Shown: positions 32,926 through 41,926 of the stretch, piece after piece
Position numbering within the stretch: position 1 is the stretch's first letter
Layout of the letters: every line of letters starts with the position of its first letter
Assembly (NCBI GenBank): GCA_937864115.1
Contig: CALMII010000027.1
Coordinates: 62,001 to 126,000 of the forward strand
Origin: an uncultured Steroidobacter sp.
GTDB lineage: Bacteria; Pseudomonadota; Gammaproteobacteria; Steroidobacterales; Steroidobacteraceae
Length of the DNA: 64,000 nucleotides
Direction: 5' to 3'
The notes under the pieces: model-generated
What the model was told of the DNA's origin: nothing
Databases searched by the model: none
The model's input: only the letters and a program-made list of their open reading frames with translations
Translations under genes and position numbers: made by a program

Positions 32926-34746
32926 GTGGATCCTACCGATACGCGCAATCCCGACTACTATCACCGCGTCGTCGATTGCCAGTGGGCCTGTCCTGCCCAC
33001 ACTGACGTTCCCGAATACATACGGCTCATTGCACAGGGAAAGTTCACGGAGGCGTATCTCGTCAACCGTGAATCCAATGTGTTTCCCGGCATTCTCGGCC
33101 GCGTCTGCGACCGGCCGTGCGAACCCGCGTGTCGCCGCGGTCGTGTCGAGGAAAAGCCCGTCGCGATCTGCCGCCTCAAGCGCGTCGCCGCGGATCATCG
33201 CGACGATGTCACCGCATTGCTGCCGCGTGCGCCGCAGGAGAAGAACGGCAAGCGCGTCGCGTGCATCGGCGCCGGTCCCGCCTCGCTCACCGTCGCGAAC
33301 GACCTGATGCCGCTCGGCTACGACGTGACCATCTTCGAAAAATGGGACACGCCTGGCGGCCTGATGCGCACGAACATTCCGTCGTTTCGCCTGCCTGCCG
33401 GCGTGCTGGCGCAAGAGATCGGCTACATCATCGACATGGGCGTCGACCTACGGCTCGGCACGCCGGTCGAAAGCCTCAAGGCACTGCTGAACTCGAAACA
33501 GTTCGACGCCATCTTCGTCGGCAGCGGCGCGCCGAAGGGCAAGGATCTGGATCTGCCCGGCCGCCATGCCTCGGAGACGGTGCGCGAACACATACATATA
33601 GGAATCGACTGGCTCGAATCCGTGGCCTTCGAGCACATCAAGAGCATCGGCCGGCGCGTGCTGATCATCGGCGTCGGCAACACGGCGATGGATTGCTGCC
33701 GCAGCTCGTTGCGGCTCGGCGCCACCGACGTGAAAGTGATGGCGCGCAAGCCGCGCAACTTCTTCAAGGCGTCCGACTGGGAACTCGAGGATGCCGAAGA
33801 CGAGAACGTCGAGATCGTCATCAATCACGCGCCGAAGTCGTTCGTGGTCGAGGACGGCAAGCTGGTCGGCATGATCTTCGATCGCATGGAATACGAGCTC
33901 GACGGCAATCGCATCGTGTCGGAGCGGATCGCCGGCGAGACGCTCTTTCCCTGCGACGACGTGATTCTCGCCATCGGTCAGGAGAATGCGTTTCCGTGGA
34001 TCGAGAACGATCTCGGCATCGAGTTCGACAAGTGGCACGTGCCGAAGGTCGACAAGGTCACGTTCCAGTCGACGCGCGAGAACGTCTTCTTCGGCGGCGA
34101 TGCCGCATTCGGCCCGAAGAACATCATCTGGGCCGTGGAGCACGGACATCAGGCGGCGATTTCCCTGCACCGGTATCTGCAGGGAAATGACGTGGCCGAA
34201 CGCCTGCCGGCGCTGCTGAACCTGTCGAGCCGCAAGATGGGCCTGCACGAGTGGTCGTACAGGAACGACTACAACGCCGCCGAGCGCCGGCTGATGCCGC
34301 ACGTCTCGCTGAAGGAACGGTTCAAGAAGATCAACATCGAAGTCGAACTGGGATTCGACGCGGAGCAGACGGCGGCCGAAGTGCAGCGCTGCCTCAACTG
34401 CGACGTGCAGACCGTGTTCGATGCCAAGCTGTGCATCGAGTGCGATGCCTGCATCGACATCTGTCCGGTCGACTGCCTGACGATGACCGGCAACCGGCCG
34501 GAAGACGAGCTGCGCCTGCATCTGAAAGCGCCGGCGCGCAACAAGACACAGCCGCTGTTCGTCTCGACACCGCTGAAACAGACCGCGCGCGTCATGGTCA
34601 AGGACGAAGACCTGTGCGTGCACTGCGGTCTGTGCGCCGAACGCTGTCCCACAGCCGCATGGGACATGCAGAAATCGACCATCAGGATTCCGCACGCGAT
34701 CGACGAGGGCCCATGCTCAGTTCCGCAGACGCGCAAGACCGCCTAA
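32926..34746 (+). CDS. GltD-like NAD(P)-binding flavoprotein with C-terminal 2x[4Fe-4S] domain
   Basis: A 606-residue protein from GTG 32926. N-terminal Cys18, Cys22, Cys61, Cys65 and Cys69 (CQWACP, CDRPCEPAC) form the cluster-binding domain of glutamate synthase small subunits. FAD binding is at CIGAGPASLTVANDL and NAD(P) binding at IIGVGNTAMDCC. The C-terminus carries two ferredoxin motifs, CIECDACIDICP (about 502) and CVHCGLCAERCP (about 563). It overlaps the oxidoreductase alpha-subunit gene by 34 bp, so it very likely passes electrons between NAD(P) and the 2-oxoacid oxidoreductase encoded next. Confidence 0.88.
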   Translation: MDPTDTRNPDYYHRVVDCQWACPAHTDVPEYIRLIAQGKFTEAYLVNRESNVFPGILGRVCDRPCEPACRRGRVEEKPVAICRLKRVAADHRDDVTALLPRAPQEKNGKRVACIGAGPASLTVANDLMPLGYDVTIFEKWDTPGGLMRTNIPSFRLPAGVLAQEIGYIIDMGVDLRLGTPVESLKALLNSKQFDAIFVGSGAPKGKDLDLPGRHASETVREHIHIGIDWLESVAFEHIKSIGRRVLIIGVGNTAMDCCRSSLRLGATDVKVMARKPRNFFKASDWELEDAEDENVEIVINHAPKSFVVEDGKLVGMIFDRMEYELDGNRIVSERIAGETLFPCDDVILAIGQENAFPWIENDLGIEFDKWHVPKVDKVTFQSTRENVFFGGDAAFGPKNIIWAVEHGHQAAISLHRYLQGNDVAERLPALLNLSSRKMGLHEWSYRNDYNAAERRLMPHVSLKERFKKINIEVELGFDAEQTAAEVQRCLNCDVQTVFDAKLCIECDACIDICPVDCLTMTGNRPEDELRLHLKAPARNKTQPLFVSTPLKQTARVMVKDEDLCVHCGLCAERCPTAAWDMQKSTIRIPHAIDEGPCSVPQTRKTA

Positions 34747-36548
34747 ACGACTTCGTCATCAAGCTCGCGAACGTCAACGGAACCGGCTCCGCCAGCGCCA
34801 ACACGCTGTTGATGAAGTCCATGTTCCGCATGGGCATTCCCGTCATGGGGAAGAACTACTTCCCCTCGAACATCCAGGGGCTGCCGACGTGGTACGAAAT
34901 CCGCGTGACGCGCGACGGCTACGTCGCACGCTCGGGCCGCATCGACCTCATGGTGGCGATGAACGCGGAGACGTATGCGCGCGACGTGCGTGAAGTCGAT
35001 CCCGGCGGCTATCTGATCTACGACTCGAGCTGGCCGCGCCCGACGCTGCTGAAACGCGACGACATCACCCTTCTCGGCGTGCCGCTGGCGCGCATGTGCA
35101 ATGAGACGTTCAAGGGTGTGCGGGCGCGAATCCTGCTCAAGAACATCATGTACTCCGGCGTGCTCGCCGCGCTGCTGGAGATCGATCTCGACGTCATGCG
35201 CGCGCTGCTGGCCGAGAGTTACGCCAGCAAGAAATCGCTGCTCGACTCGAACGTGCAGGCGCTGGAGATCGGCTACCACTATGCACGCGAGCATTTCCAG
35301 TGTCCGCTGCCGATCCGCGTGCAGCGCATGGACAGGACGGCGAATCACATCCTGATCGATGGCAACACCGCGGCGGCACTCGGCTGTCTCTATGCCGGCG
35401 CGACGGTCGGCGCGTGGTATCCGATCACGCCGTCGACGTCGGTGATGGATGCGTTCAAGAGCTTCTGCCAGAAGTGGCGCGTCGATCCGCAGACGGGCCA
35501 GAACAATTACCTGATCGTGCAGGCCGAGGATGAACTCTCCGCCATCGGCGCCGTGATCGGCGCCTCCTGGAACGGTGCGCGCGCCTTCACGCCGACCAGC
35601 GGCCCGGGCATTTCGCTGATGAACGAGTTCATCGGTCTCGCCTACTACGCCGAGATTCCCGCGGTGCTGTTCGACATCCAGCGCGTCGGACCCTCGACGG
35701 GCATGCCGACGCGGACACAGCAAGGCGACATCATGGCGGCGGCCTATGCCTCGCACGGCGACACGCGCCACGTGCTGCTGTTCCCGGCGAACCCGGAAGA
35801 ATGCTTCCACATGGCGATCGATGCCTTCGATCTGGCCGAGCGCCTGCAGACGCCGGTATTCGTGATGTCGGATCTCGACATCGGCATGAACGACTGGATG
35901 TGTCCCGTCCTCGACTGGGACGAGAGCTACCAGCCGGATCGCGGCAAGGTGCTGACGAAGGAACAGATCGAACAGCTGCCGACCAAGTTCCACCGCTATC
36001 TCGATCTGGACGAAGACGCGATCCCCTACCGCACGCTGCCCGGCGTGCATCCGAAGGGCGCGTATTTCACGCGCGGCTCCGGTCACAACCAGTACGGCGG
36101 CTACACCGAGGACGCGCACGACTACCAGGTCGTGCTCGATCGCCTGAAGCGCAAGTTCGAGCGCGCGAAGTCGCTGGTGCCGAAGGCGATCATCGAAACC
36201 TCGGGCAACCAGGCGGCGATCATTTCCGTCGGCAGCAGCGACGGCGCGGTGCGCGAGGCGCTGCACATTCTCGAAGCCAAAGGCGTGACCCTGGACTACA
36301 TGCGTATCCGGGCATTTCCCTTCGGCCAGGAGGTCGAGAAATTTCTCGCCTCGCATCCGCTGCTGTTCGTCGTCGAACAGAACCGCGACGCGCAACTGCG
36401 CAGCCTGCTGACGCTGGAAACCGCCGTGGAGAAACACCAGCTCCGCTCGATCCTGCACTACAGCGGCCTGCCGATTTCATCGAGCTGCATCGTCGATGGC
36501 GTGCTGGCCGAACTCGGCTCCGCGTCGCGGGTGCGCTCGGCGGTTTAA
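34713..36548 (+). CDS. 2-oxoacid:acceptor oxidoreductase, fused gamma-alpha subunit
   Basis: A 611-residue protein. Residues 1-200 are the gamma domain (NVNGTGSASANTLLMKSMFRMG). From about 210 the alpha/pyrimidine domain begins with GNTAAALGCLYAGATVGAWYPITPSTS, the classic thiamine-diphosphate-enzyme motif of ferredoxin oxidoreductases, then GARAFTPTSGPGISLMNEF. Together with the beta subunit it would cleave a 2-oxoacid with CoA to acyl-CoA, CO2 and electrons. The substrate (2-oxoglutarate, pyruvate or a branched acid) cannot be fixed by eye. ATG 34713 lies within the previous gene, so translation is probably coupled. Confidence 0.88.
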   Translation: MLSSADAQDRLNDFVIKLANVNGTGSASANTLLMKSMFRMGIPVMGKNYFPSNIQGLPTWYEIRVTRDGYVARSGRIDLMVAMNAETYARDVREVDPGGYLIYDSSWPRPTLLKRDDITLLGVPLARMCNETFKGVRARILLKNIMYSGVLAALLEIDLDVMRALLAESYASKKSLLDSNVQALEIGYHYAREHFQCPLPIRVQRMDRTANHILIDGNTAAALGCLYAGATVGAWYPITPSTSVMDAFKSFCQKWRVDPQTGQNNYLIVQAEDELSAIGAVIGASWNGARAFTPTSGPGISLMNEFIGLAYYAEIPAVLFDIQRVGPSTGMPTRTQQGDIMAAAYASHGDTRHVLLFPANPEECFHMAIDAFDLAERLQTPVFVMSDLDIGMNDWMCPVLDWDESYQPDRGKVLTKEQIEQLPTKFHRYLDLDEDAIPYRTLPGVHPKGAYFTRGSGHNQYGGYTEDAHDYQVVLDRLKRKFERAKSLVPKAIIETSGNQAAIISVGSSDGAVREALHILEAKGVTLDYMRIRAFPFGQEVEKFLASHPLLFVVEQNRDAQLRSLLTLETAVEKHQLRSILHYSGLPISSSCIVDGVLAELGSASRVRSAV

Positions 36549-36555
36549 GAATTCA

Positions 36556-36678
36556 GAGTAACCGCAAAGAACGCATAGAACGCATAGATGAAAAGAGTTG
36601 AATTCAGGGAGCCGGGTTCTTCAATCACGCCGTTTTCCATTCCTATTTTTGCGTTCTATGCGTTCTTTGCGGTTACTC
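36556..36678. repeat. Family C inverted repeat, copy 1, inside the oxidoreductase operon
   Basis: Perfect 28-bp inverted arms (36556-36583 and 36651-36678), made of the unit CGCAAAGAA/CGCATAGAA, flank a 67-bp centre. It separates the alpha- and beta-subunit genes, which elsewhere are close together. Confidence 0.9.
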
Positions 36679-36700
36679 CCCCTTCTTGCTCCGGTGACCC

Positions 36701-37756
36701 ATGAGCTTCATCACCAAACCCAAAGTCACGCATCCCGGCCTGCCAAAGAATGAACTCGGCCTCACGCGCCGCGACTACGAAGGCGGCATGTCGACACTGT
36801 GTGCCGGCTGCGGCCATGACTCGGTCACGGCCGCAGTCATCGAAGCGGTCTGGGGTCTGTCCCTCCGGCCGGAGCAGCTCGCGAAGCTGTCGGGTATCGG
36901 CTGTTCGTCGAAGACCACGGCGTACTTCGTCAGCGGCGGGCATGGATTCAACTCGGTGCACGGGCGCATGCCGTCGATCGCCACCGGCGCCGCGGCAGCC
37001 AATCGCGATCTCTACTACATCGGTGTCTCCGGCGATGGCGATACGCTGTCGATCGGTTTCGGCCAGTTCGCGCATGCGATCCGTCGCAACGTCAACATGC
37101 TGTACCTGATCGAGAACAACGGCGTGTACGGGCTGACGAAGGGACAGTTCTCGGCGTCGGCAGACATCGGCTCGAAGGCGAAGCGCGGCGAGGAGAACCG
37201 CCAGCCGCCGGTCGATCCGGTGCTCACGGCGCTGACGCTCGGCGCGACCTTCGTGGCGCGCAGCTTTTCTGGTGACAAAGAGCAGCTCGTGCCGCTGATC
37301 AAGGCGGGCCTCAAGCACCAGGGCTTCGCGCTCATCGACGTGCTCTCGCCCTGCGTCACGTTCAACGATCACGAGGGCTCGACCAAGAGCTACGGGTTCG
37401 TGCGCGATCACTACGATGAAGTGGTGCATGCCGACTTCGTGCCGCCCGCGCAGGAGATCACGACGAACTATGCCGAAGGCGAAGTCACGCCCGTGACGCT
37501 GCACGACGGCAGCCGCGTGCTGCTGCGCAAACTCGATGCGAGCTACGACCCGACGCATCGCGGCAAGGCGATGAACTATCTGCGCGAGAAGCTGCGCCAG
37601 GGCGAGCACGTGACCGGACTCATCTATATCGATGAGCGCAGCCCCGAGTTTCACGCGGTGAACAACACCGCCGGGTCGCCGCTCAACACGATGTCCTACG
37701 AGAAACTGACACCGGGCAGGAAGGGCATGGAAAAGATCATGAGCCGGTATCGGTAG
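36701..37756 (+). CDS. 2-oxoacid:acceptor oxidoreductase, beta subunit
   Basis: A 351-residue protein. Cys34 and Cys37 (CAGCG) with Cys68 (GIGCSSKT) are cluster ligands, and GDGDTLSIG (111-119) with ENNGVYGLTKGQ (138-149) bind Mg-thiamine diphosphate. These are the features of KorB/PorB-type beta subunits. It pairs with the upstream fused gamma-alpha subunit despite the repeat element in the gap. Four-Cys beta subunits carry one [4Fe-4S] cluster that hands electrons to ferredoxin or, here, probably to the GltD-like flavoprotein. Confidence 0.88.
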   Translation: MSFITKPKVTHPGLPKNELGLTRRDYEGGMSTLCAGCGHDSVTAAVIEAVWGLSLRPEQLAKLSGIGCSSKTTAYFVSGGHGFNSVHGRMPSIATGAAAANRDLYYIGVSGDGDTLSIGFGQFAHAIRRNVNMLYLIENNGVYGLTKGQFSASADIGSKAKRGEENRQPPVDPVLTALTLGATFVARSFSGDKEQLVPLIKAGLKHQGFALIDVLSPCVTFNDHEGSTKSYGFVRDHYDEVVHADFVPPAQEITTNYAEGEVTPVTLHDGSRVLLRKLDASYDPTHRGKAMNYLREKLRQGEHVTGLIYIDERSPEFHAVNNTAGSPLNTMSYEKLTPGRKGMEKIMSRYR

Positions 37757-37783
37757 GCTTGGGTCGGGGCGGAGGCCTCTTGG

Positions 37784-37842
37784 CTGTGGGGCCGGCTTCA
37801 GCCGGCCTCTTTTCGGAAGTCAGGCTAAAGCCTGACCTACAA
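37784..37842. repeat. Family A REPIN, copy 6
   Basis: CTGTGGGGCCGGCTTCAGCC..., then GTCAGGCTAAAGCCTGACC and TACA. It lies between the convergent oxidoreductase and response-regulator genes and may end both transcripts. Confidence 0.85.
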
Positions 37843-37903
37843 GAGCCCCCCATCCTTCTCCCGCTACGCGGGCATCGTTCGGCCATCTCGATCGTCTGGC
37901 GCA

Positions 37904-38515
37904 CTACAACCAGCCCTTCTTGCGCGCAATCCGCGCAGCTTCGATCCGGTTCGCCGCACCCGTCCTGGCGATCGCTTCCGACAGATAGTTTCGAACCGTT
38001 CCCGCCGACAACGCGAGCCGTGCGGCGATGTCCGCGGTGGACATGCCTTCGGTCGACAGGCGCAGCACCTCGCGCTGGCGATCCGTGAGCGGATCGGGAT
38101 CGTCCCAGGATTCGGCGGCCAGCTGCGGGTCGATGACACGCAATCCGCGATGAACCCTGCGCACGGCGTCCGCCAGTTCACGCGCCGGACGTGCTTTGAG
38201 CAGGTAACCGTTCACACCCGCTTCGAGGGCGCGGCGCAAGTATCCCGAGCGGGCGAACGTCGTCAGGACGATCACGCGCGTGCGGACCCGATGGCGCAGC
38301 TGCGCTGCGACGTCGAGTCCCGACAGTTCCGGCATCTCCACGTCGGTGATCAGAATGTCCGGCGCGTGTGCTTCGACAGCCGCGAGCGCCTCGACGCCAT
38401 TCGCGGCCTGCGCCACGACTTCGATGTCGCGTTCCAGATCGAGCAATGCAGCCAGCGCACCGAGGACCATTGTCTGGTCCTCGGCAAGGACGACGCGAAT
38501 GCGTGGGGTGGTCAT
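37904..38515 (-). CDS. NarL/DesR-family response regulator
   Basis: A 203-residue regulator from ATG 38515. The receiver domain has the acidic pair in VVLAEDQTM, phospho-acceptor Asp58 (ITDVEMPE), Thr in VLTTFAR and Lys in LLKARPA. The LuxR-type helix-turn-helix is LTDRQREVLRLSTEGMSTADIAARLALSAGTVRNYLS (around 140-180). It is translated 13 bp after the DesK-like kinase and is its obvious partner. The probable target is the divergent acyltransferase-ABC operon. Confidence 0.9.
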   Translation of the reverse strand: MTTPRIRVVLAEDQTMVLGALAALLDLERDIEVVAQAANGVEALAAVEAHAPDILITDVEMPELSGLDVAAQLRHRVRTRVIVLTTFARSGYLRRALEAGVNGYLLKARPARELADAVRRVHRGLRVIDPQLAAESWDDPDPLTDRQREVLRLSTEGMSTADIAARLALSAGTVRNYLSEAIARTGAANRIEAARIARKKGWL

Positions 38516-38528
38516 GTCTGTCTTCGCG

Positions 38529-39596
38529 TCAGGCGAGGTTTGCAATCGGCAGCGCCACGATCAGCTGCGTTCCAGCGGCACCGGACCAGGAGGCCGTGCC
38601 GCCGAAGGCTTCGACGCGACTTCGGATGCTGTGCATGCCGAGGCCTTCCGCATGAATCCCGCCGCGACCGTCATCGCCGATTTCGAGACGGACTTCGTCG
38701 GATGCCCGATAGAGCGCCAGCCGGCACGCTTTCGCCTGGGCATGCCGCACGACATTCGTCACAGCCTCACGCAGTACGAGCGCCAGCACGCGCTCGCGCG
38801 CGGGATCCACGTCGACCGGTTCCCAACGCTTTTCGACTGCAATGCCTGCGGCACCGAGCAATGACTCGGCACGTTCGAACTCGTCGCGAATGTCTCCGGC
38901 GTGATATCCGTGAATGGCGGCACGTACCTCGTTGAGTGCTTCGCGCGAGATCCGCTCGACATCGTTGATCTCCGCGAGCGCCCGTTGCGGATTCGCATCC
39001 AGAAGCCTGCCGGCGAGTTCCGCCTTCAGCGTGATGCTCGACAGCGTGTGTCCCAGGACGTCGTGAAGATCGCGCGCGATGCGTTCGCGCTCGGCGACGC
39101 GGTGGTCGCGTTCGATCTCGGGATTCACCCGCGCCACGAAGGTCGTACCGGCGCTCACGAGGGCGGTCTGCATGGCCATGATCGTCGGGAAATCCATGGG
39201 CAGCTGCGGGTACGCCAGCCACCACTCGAGCAGCATGATGCTGATGACGCCGGCGACCGCCGCGATGGAGCGTGCGATGTTGCCGCCGACCGCGAAGGGC
39301 GCGAACGCACCGACCATCGAGAAGAGAATGACGCCGCTGGGACGATAGGCGAGAAACGTCATGGCCAGCGCCAGCACGCCCAGACAGACATTGCGCAGGA
39401 TGCGTCGATAGCCCCAGTACATGAGCCCGACGGTGTAGAGCGCGACGAGGATTGCGAACGCGAGCGCCGTCACTGCCCATTCGATCCATCCGGCGCCCCG
39501 CTGATAGGGTTCGATGAATAGGTAGAGCATGAACAGCGACCAGCACAGGGCGCCCCACGGGGTTCGTACGCGACGCGGCGGCAACGCGATCTTCAT
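38529..39596 (-). CDS. DesK-like sensor histidine kinase
   Basis: A 355-residue kinase from ATG 39596 (GAGAGA before it). About five membrane helices (20-150) form a lipid-facing sensor as in DesK. The HisKA_3 box is ERERIARDLHDVLGHTLSSI (His near 178), and the ATPase domain has LREAVTNVVRHAQA, GDDGRGG and GLGMHSIRSRVEAFGG. DesK senses membrane thickness and fluidity; here the signal is unknown. It sits head-to-head with the acyltransferase-ABC fusion across 257 bp. Confidence 0.9.
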   Translation of the reverse strand: MKIALPPRRVRTPWGALCWSLFMLYLFIEPYQRGAGWIEWAVTALAFAILVALYTVGLMYWGYRRILRNVCLGVLALAMTFLAYRPSGVILFSMVGAFAPFAVGGNIARSIAAVAGVISIMLLEWWLAYPQLPMDFPTIMAMQTALVSAGTTFVARVNPEIERDHRVAERERIARDLHDVLGHTLSSITLKAELAGRLLDANPQRALAEINDVERISREALNEVRAAIHGYHAGDIRDEFERAESLLGAAGIAVEKRWEPVDVDPARERVLALVLREAVTNVVRHAQAKACRLALYRASDEVRLEIGDDGRGGIHAEGLGMHSIRSRVEAFGGTASWSGAAGTQLIVALPIANLA

Positions 39597-39853
39597 GCTT
39601 CTCTCGATGGAACCGAACCGGTGCAATTGTGCCGCGCGCGGCTCTCTGCGTCCCATGACATTTGTCATCGTCGCGGCAATGACGAAGCACACTGCAGCCC
39701 GACGCCTTCCATCGTCACAGTAGCGTTCGCGTCTCGGCAGCGGCGCGAGCGGCCTTCGCCGGCTCGCGGACGCCGTTGACCGGTTCGCACTGTCGATCTC
39801 ATGGATTCATGCGCATCATGCCTTCAGCTCGAAGGAACCGGGAGGGGAACAAC

Positions 39854-41926
39854 ATGCACAACGACATCGAAAGACTGCATGCGCTCGACGCCGTGCGGGC
39901 GGGCGCGCTGCTTCTGGGCATCGTGTTGCACGGCACGATGTCCTTCATGCCGTCGCTCACGACCCTGGGCTGGCCGATCGCCGACCATTCGCCGAGCGAA
40001 TTTCTTCAGGCGGCCTTCTACATCATTCACATCTTTCGCATGACGGCGTTCTTCGTCGTCGCCGGTTTCTTCGCGCACCTGGTGTTCCATCGTCGCGGCG
40101 CGCGCGGCTTCGCCAGGGATCGTGCAAAGCGCATCCTGGTGCCGCTGGTCGTCGGCTGGATCGTGATCACGCCGATCGTGATTGCGATCTTCGTCTGGGC
40201 GACGCTCAACGCAGGCAGGCCGCTGACACCGCCACCGGCGCCGGATACGGCGCTCGCCGTTCCCCTGATCCACCTGTGGTTCCTGTACGTGCTCGCGCTG
40301 CTCTACGTCATCGTGCTCGCGGCACGCGCACTGATACTCAAGGTGTTCGATGGCGTTGCGCTGCGCGCCCGCGCCGATGCGGTCGTCGGCTGGCTGATGC
40401 GCTCGCACCTCGCGCCGATCGTGCTGGCGCTGCCGGTGGCGCTGTGTCTGACGGCATGGCCGGGCTGGACCGTCTACCAGGGCATTCCCACGCCCGATCA
40501 GTCGCTGATTCCGAATCTGCCGGCATTCGTCGGCTATGGCGTCGCGTTCGTCTTCGGCTGGCTGCTGCACCGGCAGCAGACGCTGCTGTCGGTTCTGCAA
40601 CGCGCCTGGGCGGGCTACGCCGTCGGCGCACTCGTCGCGAGCGCGGCGATCATCGTCCTGGGCTCGATGCCACTGCCTCCTGCGGTCGGCGCCGTCGCGT
40701 ATGCGGTCGCTTCGTGGATCTGGACATTTGCGCTGATCGGCGCCGCGATGCGCTTCCTCTCTGCGCATCGACCGGTGGTGCGCTATCTGGCCGACGCCTC
40801 CTACTGGATGTACCTGCTGCATCTGCCGCTCATCTTCGGATTGCAGGAGCTGATGTCCGACTGGCCGCTCCACTGGAGCATCAAGTTTCCGCTGCTCATG
40901 ATCGTGACGGTCGCGCTGCTGCTCGTGAGCTATCGGTACCTGGTTCGCAATACGATCATCGGCGAGACGCTGAACGGCAGACGCTTCGACGATCGAGCCG
41001 CCGTGCCGGCGCCGGTCGCATCCGCGCAGCCGACGTCGCAGGCCGGTTCGCTGGCCTCGTTGAGCGGCGTGAAGAAGCGCTACGGACAGACCGTCGCGCT
41101 CGACGGCTTCGATCTCGACATCCAGCGCGGCGAGCTGCTGGCCGTGCTCGGCCCCAATGGCGCAGGCAAGACGACGGCGATTTCCCTCCTGCTCGGTCTG
41201 GAACAGCCGGATGCGGGCGAGGTCTCGCTGTTCGGCCTGTCGCCGACGTCGCTCGTCGCACGACGACAGATCGGCATCATGATGCAGGAGGTCGCCTTGC
41301 CGCCCGAGCTGCGCGTCCGCGAGCTGCTGCACCTCACCGCGGGTTACTACGCAACGCCGCTCGATCCCGACGCCGCGATGCAGATGACCGGCACCACGGC
41401 GCTCGCGCAGCGGCCCTACGGCAAGCTGTCCGGCGGACAGAAGCGGCAGGTGCAGTTCGCCATGGCGATCTGCGGGCGGCCGCAACTGCTGTTTCTGGAC
41501 GAGCCCACCGTGGGACTCGACATCAAGGCACGCGAAACGATGTGGAACACGATTCGCGAGCTCGTCCGCGGCGGCTGCTCGGTCGTGCTCACGACACACT
41601 ATCTCGAAGAAGCCGAGGCGCTCGCCGACAGGGTCGTCGTGACCGCAAAGGGCAAGGTGCTCGCGAACGCCAGCGTCGGCGACATGCGCGCACTCGTCTC
41701 GCGACGACGCATCGAATGCACCACGCGCACGCCGATCGAAACGATCCGGACCTGGCCGGAAATCGAGACGGTGACCGCGACGCACGGGCGCATCGTCATC
41801 ACGACGAAGCACGCGGAGGCTGTCGTGCGCCGCCTGCTCCAGGCCGACGACACCGTGGCGGATCTCGAAGTACGCCGCGCCGGCTTGTCGGAGGCATTCA
41901 CCGAACTCACGCAGGAGGCCGCCTGA
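39854..41926 (+). CDS. Fusion: membrane acyltransferase (Acyltransferase_3) plus ABC ATPase
   Basis: A 690-residue protein. Residues 1-360 are a roughly ten-helix acyltransferase-3 domain (RLHALDAVRAGALLLGIVLHGTMSF at the start, YLADASYWMYLLHLPLIFGLQ near 315, as in OpgC-type proteins). A Pro/Ala linker (about 370-395) leads to a complete ABC ATPase: Walker A GPNGAGKTT (near 433), signature LSGGQKRQ (near 525), Walker B LLFLDEPTVG and the H-loop THYLEE. ATG 39854 has GGAGGGG upstream. The ABC-2 permease gene overlaps its stop, so the ATPase is that of an exporter. The fusion is unusual and joins chemical modification with export. Confidence 0.88.
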   Translation: MHNDIERLHALDAVRAGALLLGIVLHGTMSFMPSLTTLGWPIADHSPSEFLQAAFYIIHIFRMTAFFVVAGFFAHLVFHRRGARGFARDRAKRILVPLVVGWIVITPIVIAIFVWATLNAGRPLTPPPAPDTALAVPLIHLWFLYVLALLYVIVLAARALILKVFDGVALRARADAVVGWLMRSHLAPIVLALPVALCLTAWPGWTVYQGIPTPDQSLIPNLPAFVGYGVAFVFGWLLHRQQTLLSVLQRAWAGYAVGALVASAAIIVLGSMPLPPAVGAVAYAVASWIWTFALIGAAMRFLSAHRPVVRYLADASYWMYLLHLPLIFGLQELMSDWPLHWSIKFPLLMIVTVALLLVSYRYLVRNTIIGETLNGRRFDDRAAVPAPVASAQPTSQAGSLASLSGVKKRYGQTVALDGFDLDIQRGELLAVLGPNGAGKTTAISLLLGLEQPDAGEVSLFGLSPTSLVARRQIGIMMQEVALPPELRVRELLHLTAGYYATPLDPDAAMQMTGTTALAQRPYGKLSGGQKRQVQFAMAICGRPQLLFLDEPTVGLDIKARETMWNTIRELVRGGCSVVLTTHYLEEAEALADRVVVTAKGKVLANASVGDMRALVSRRRIECTTRTPIETIRTWPEIETVTATHGRIVITTKHAEAVVRRLLQADDTVADLEVRRAGLSEAFTELTQEAA

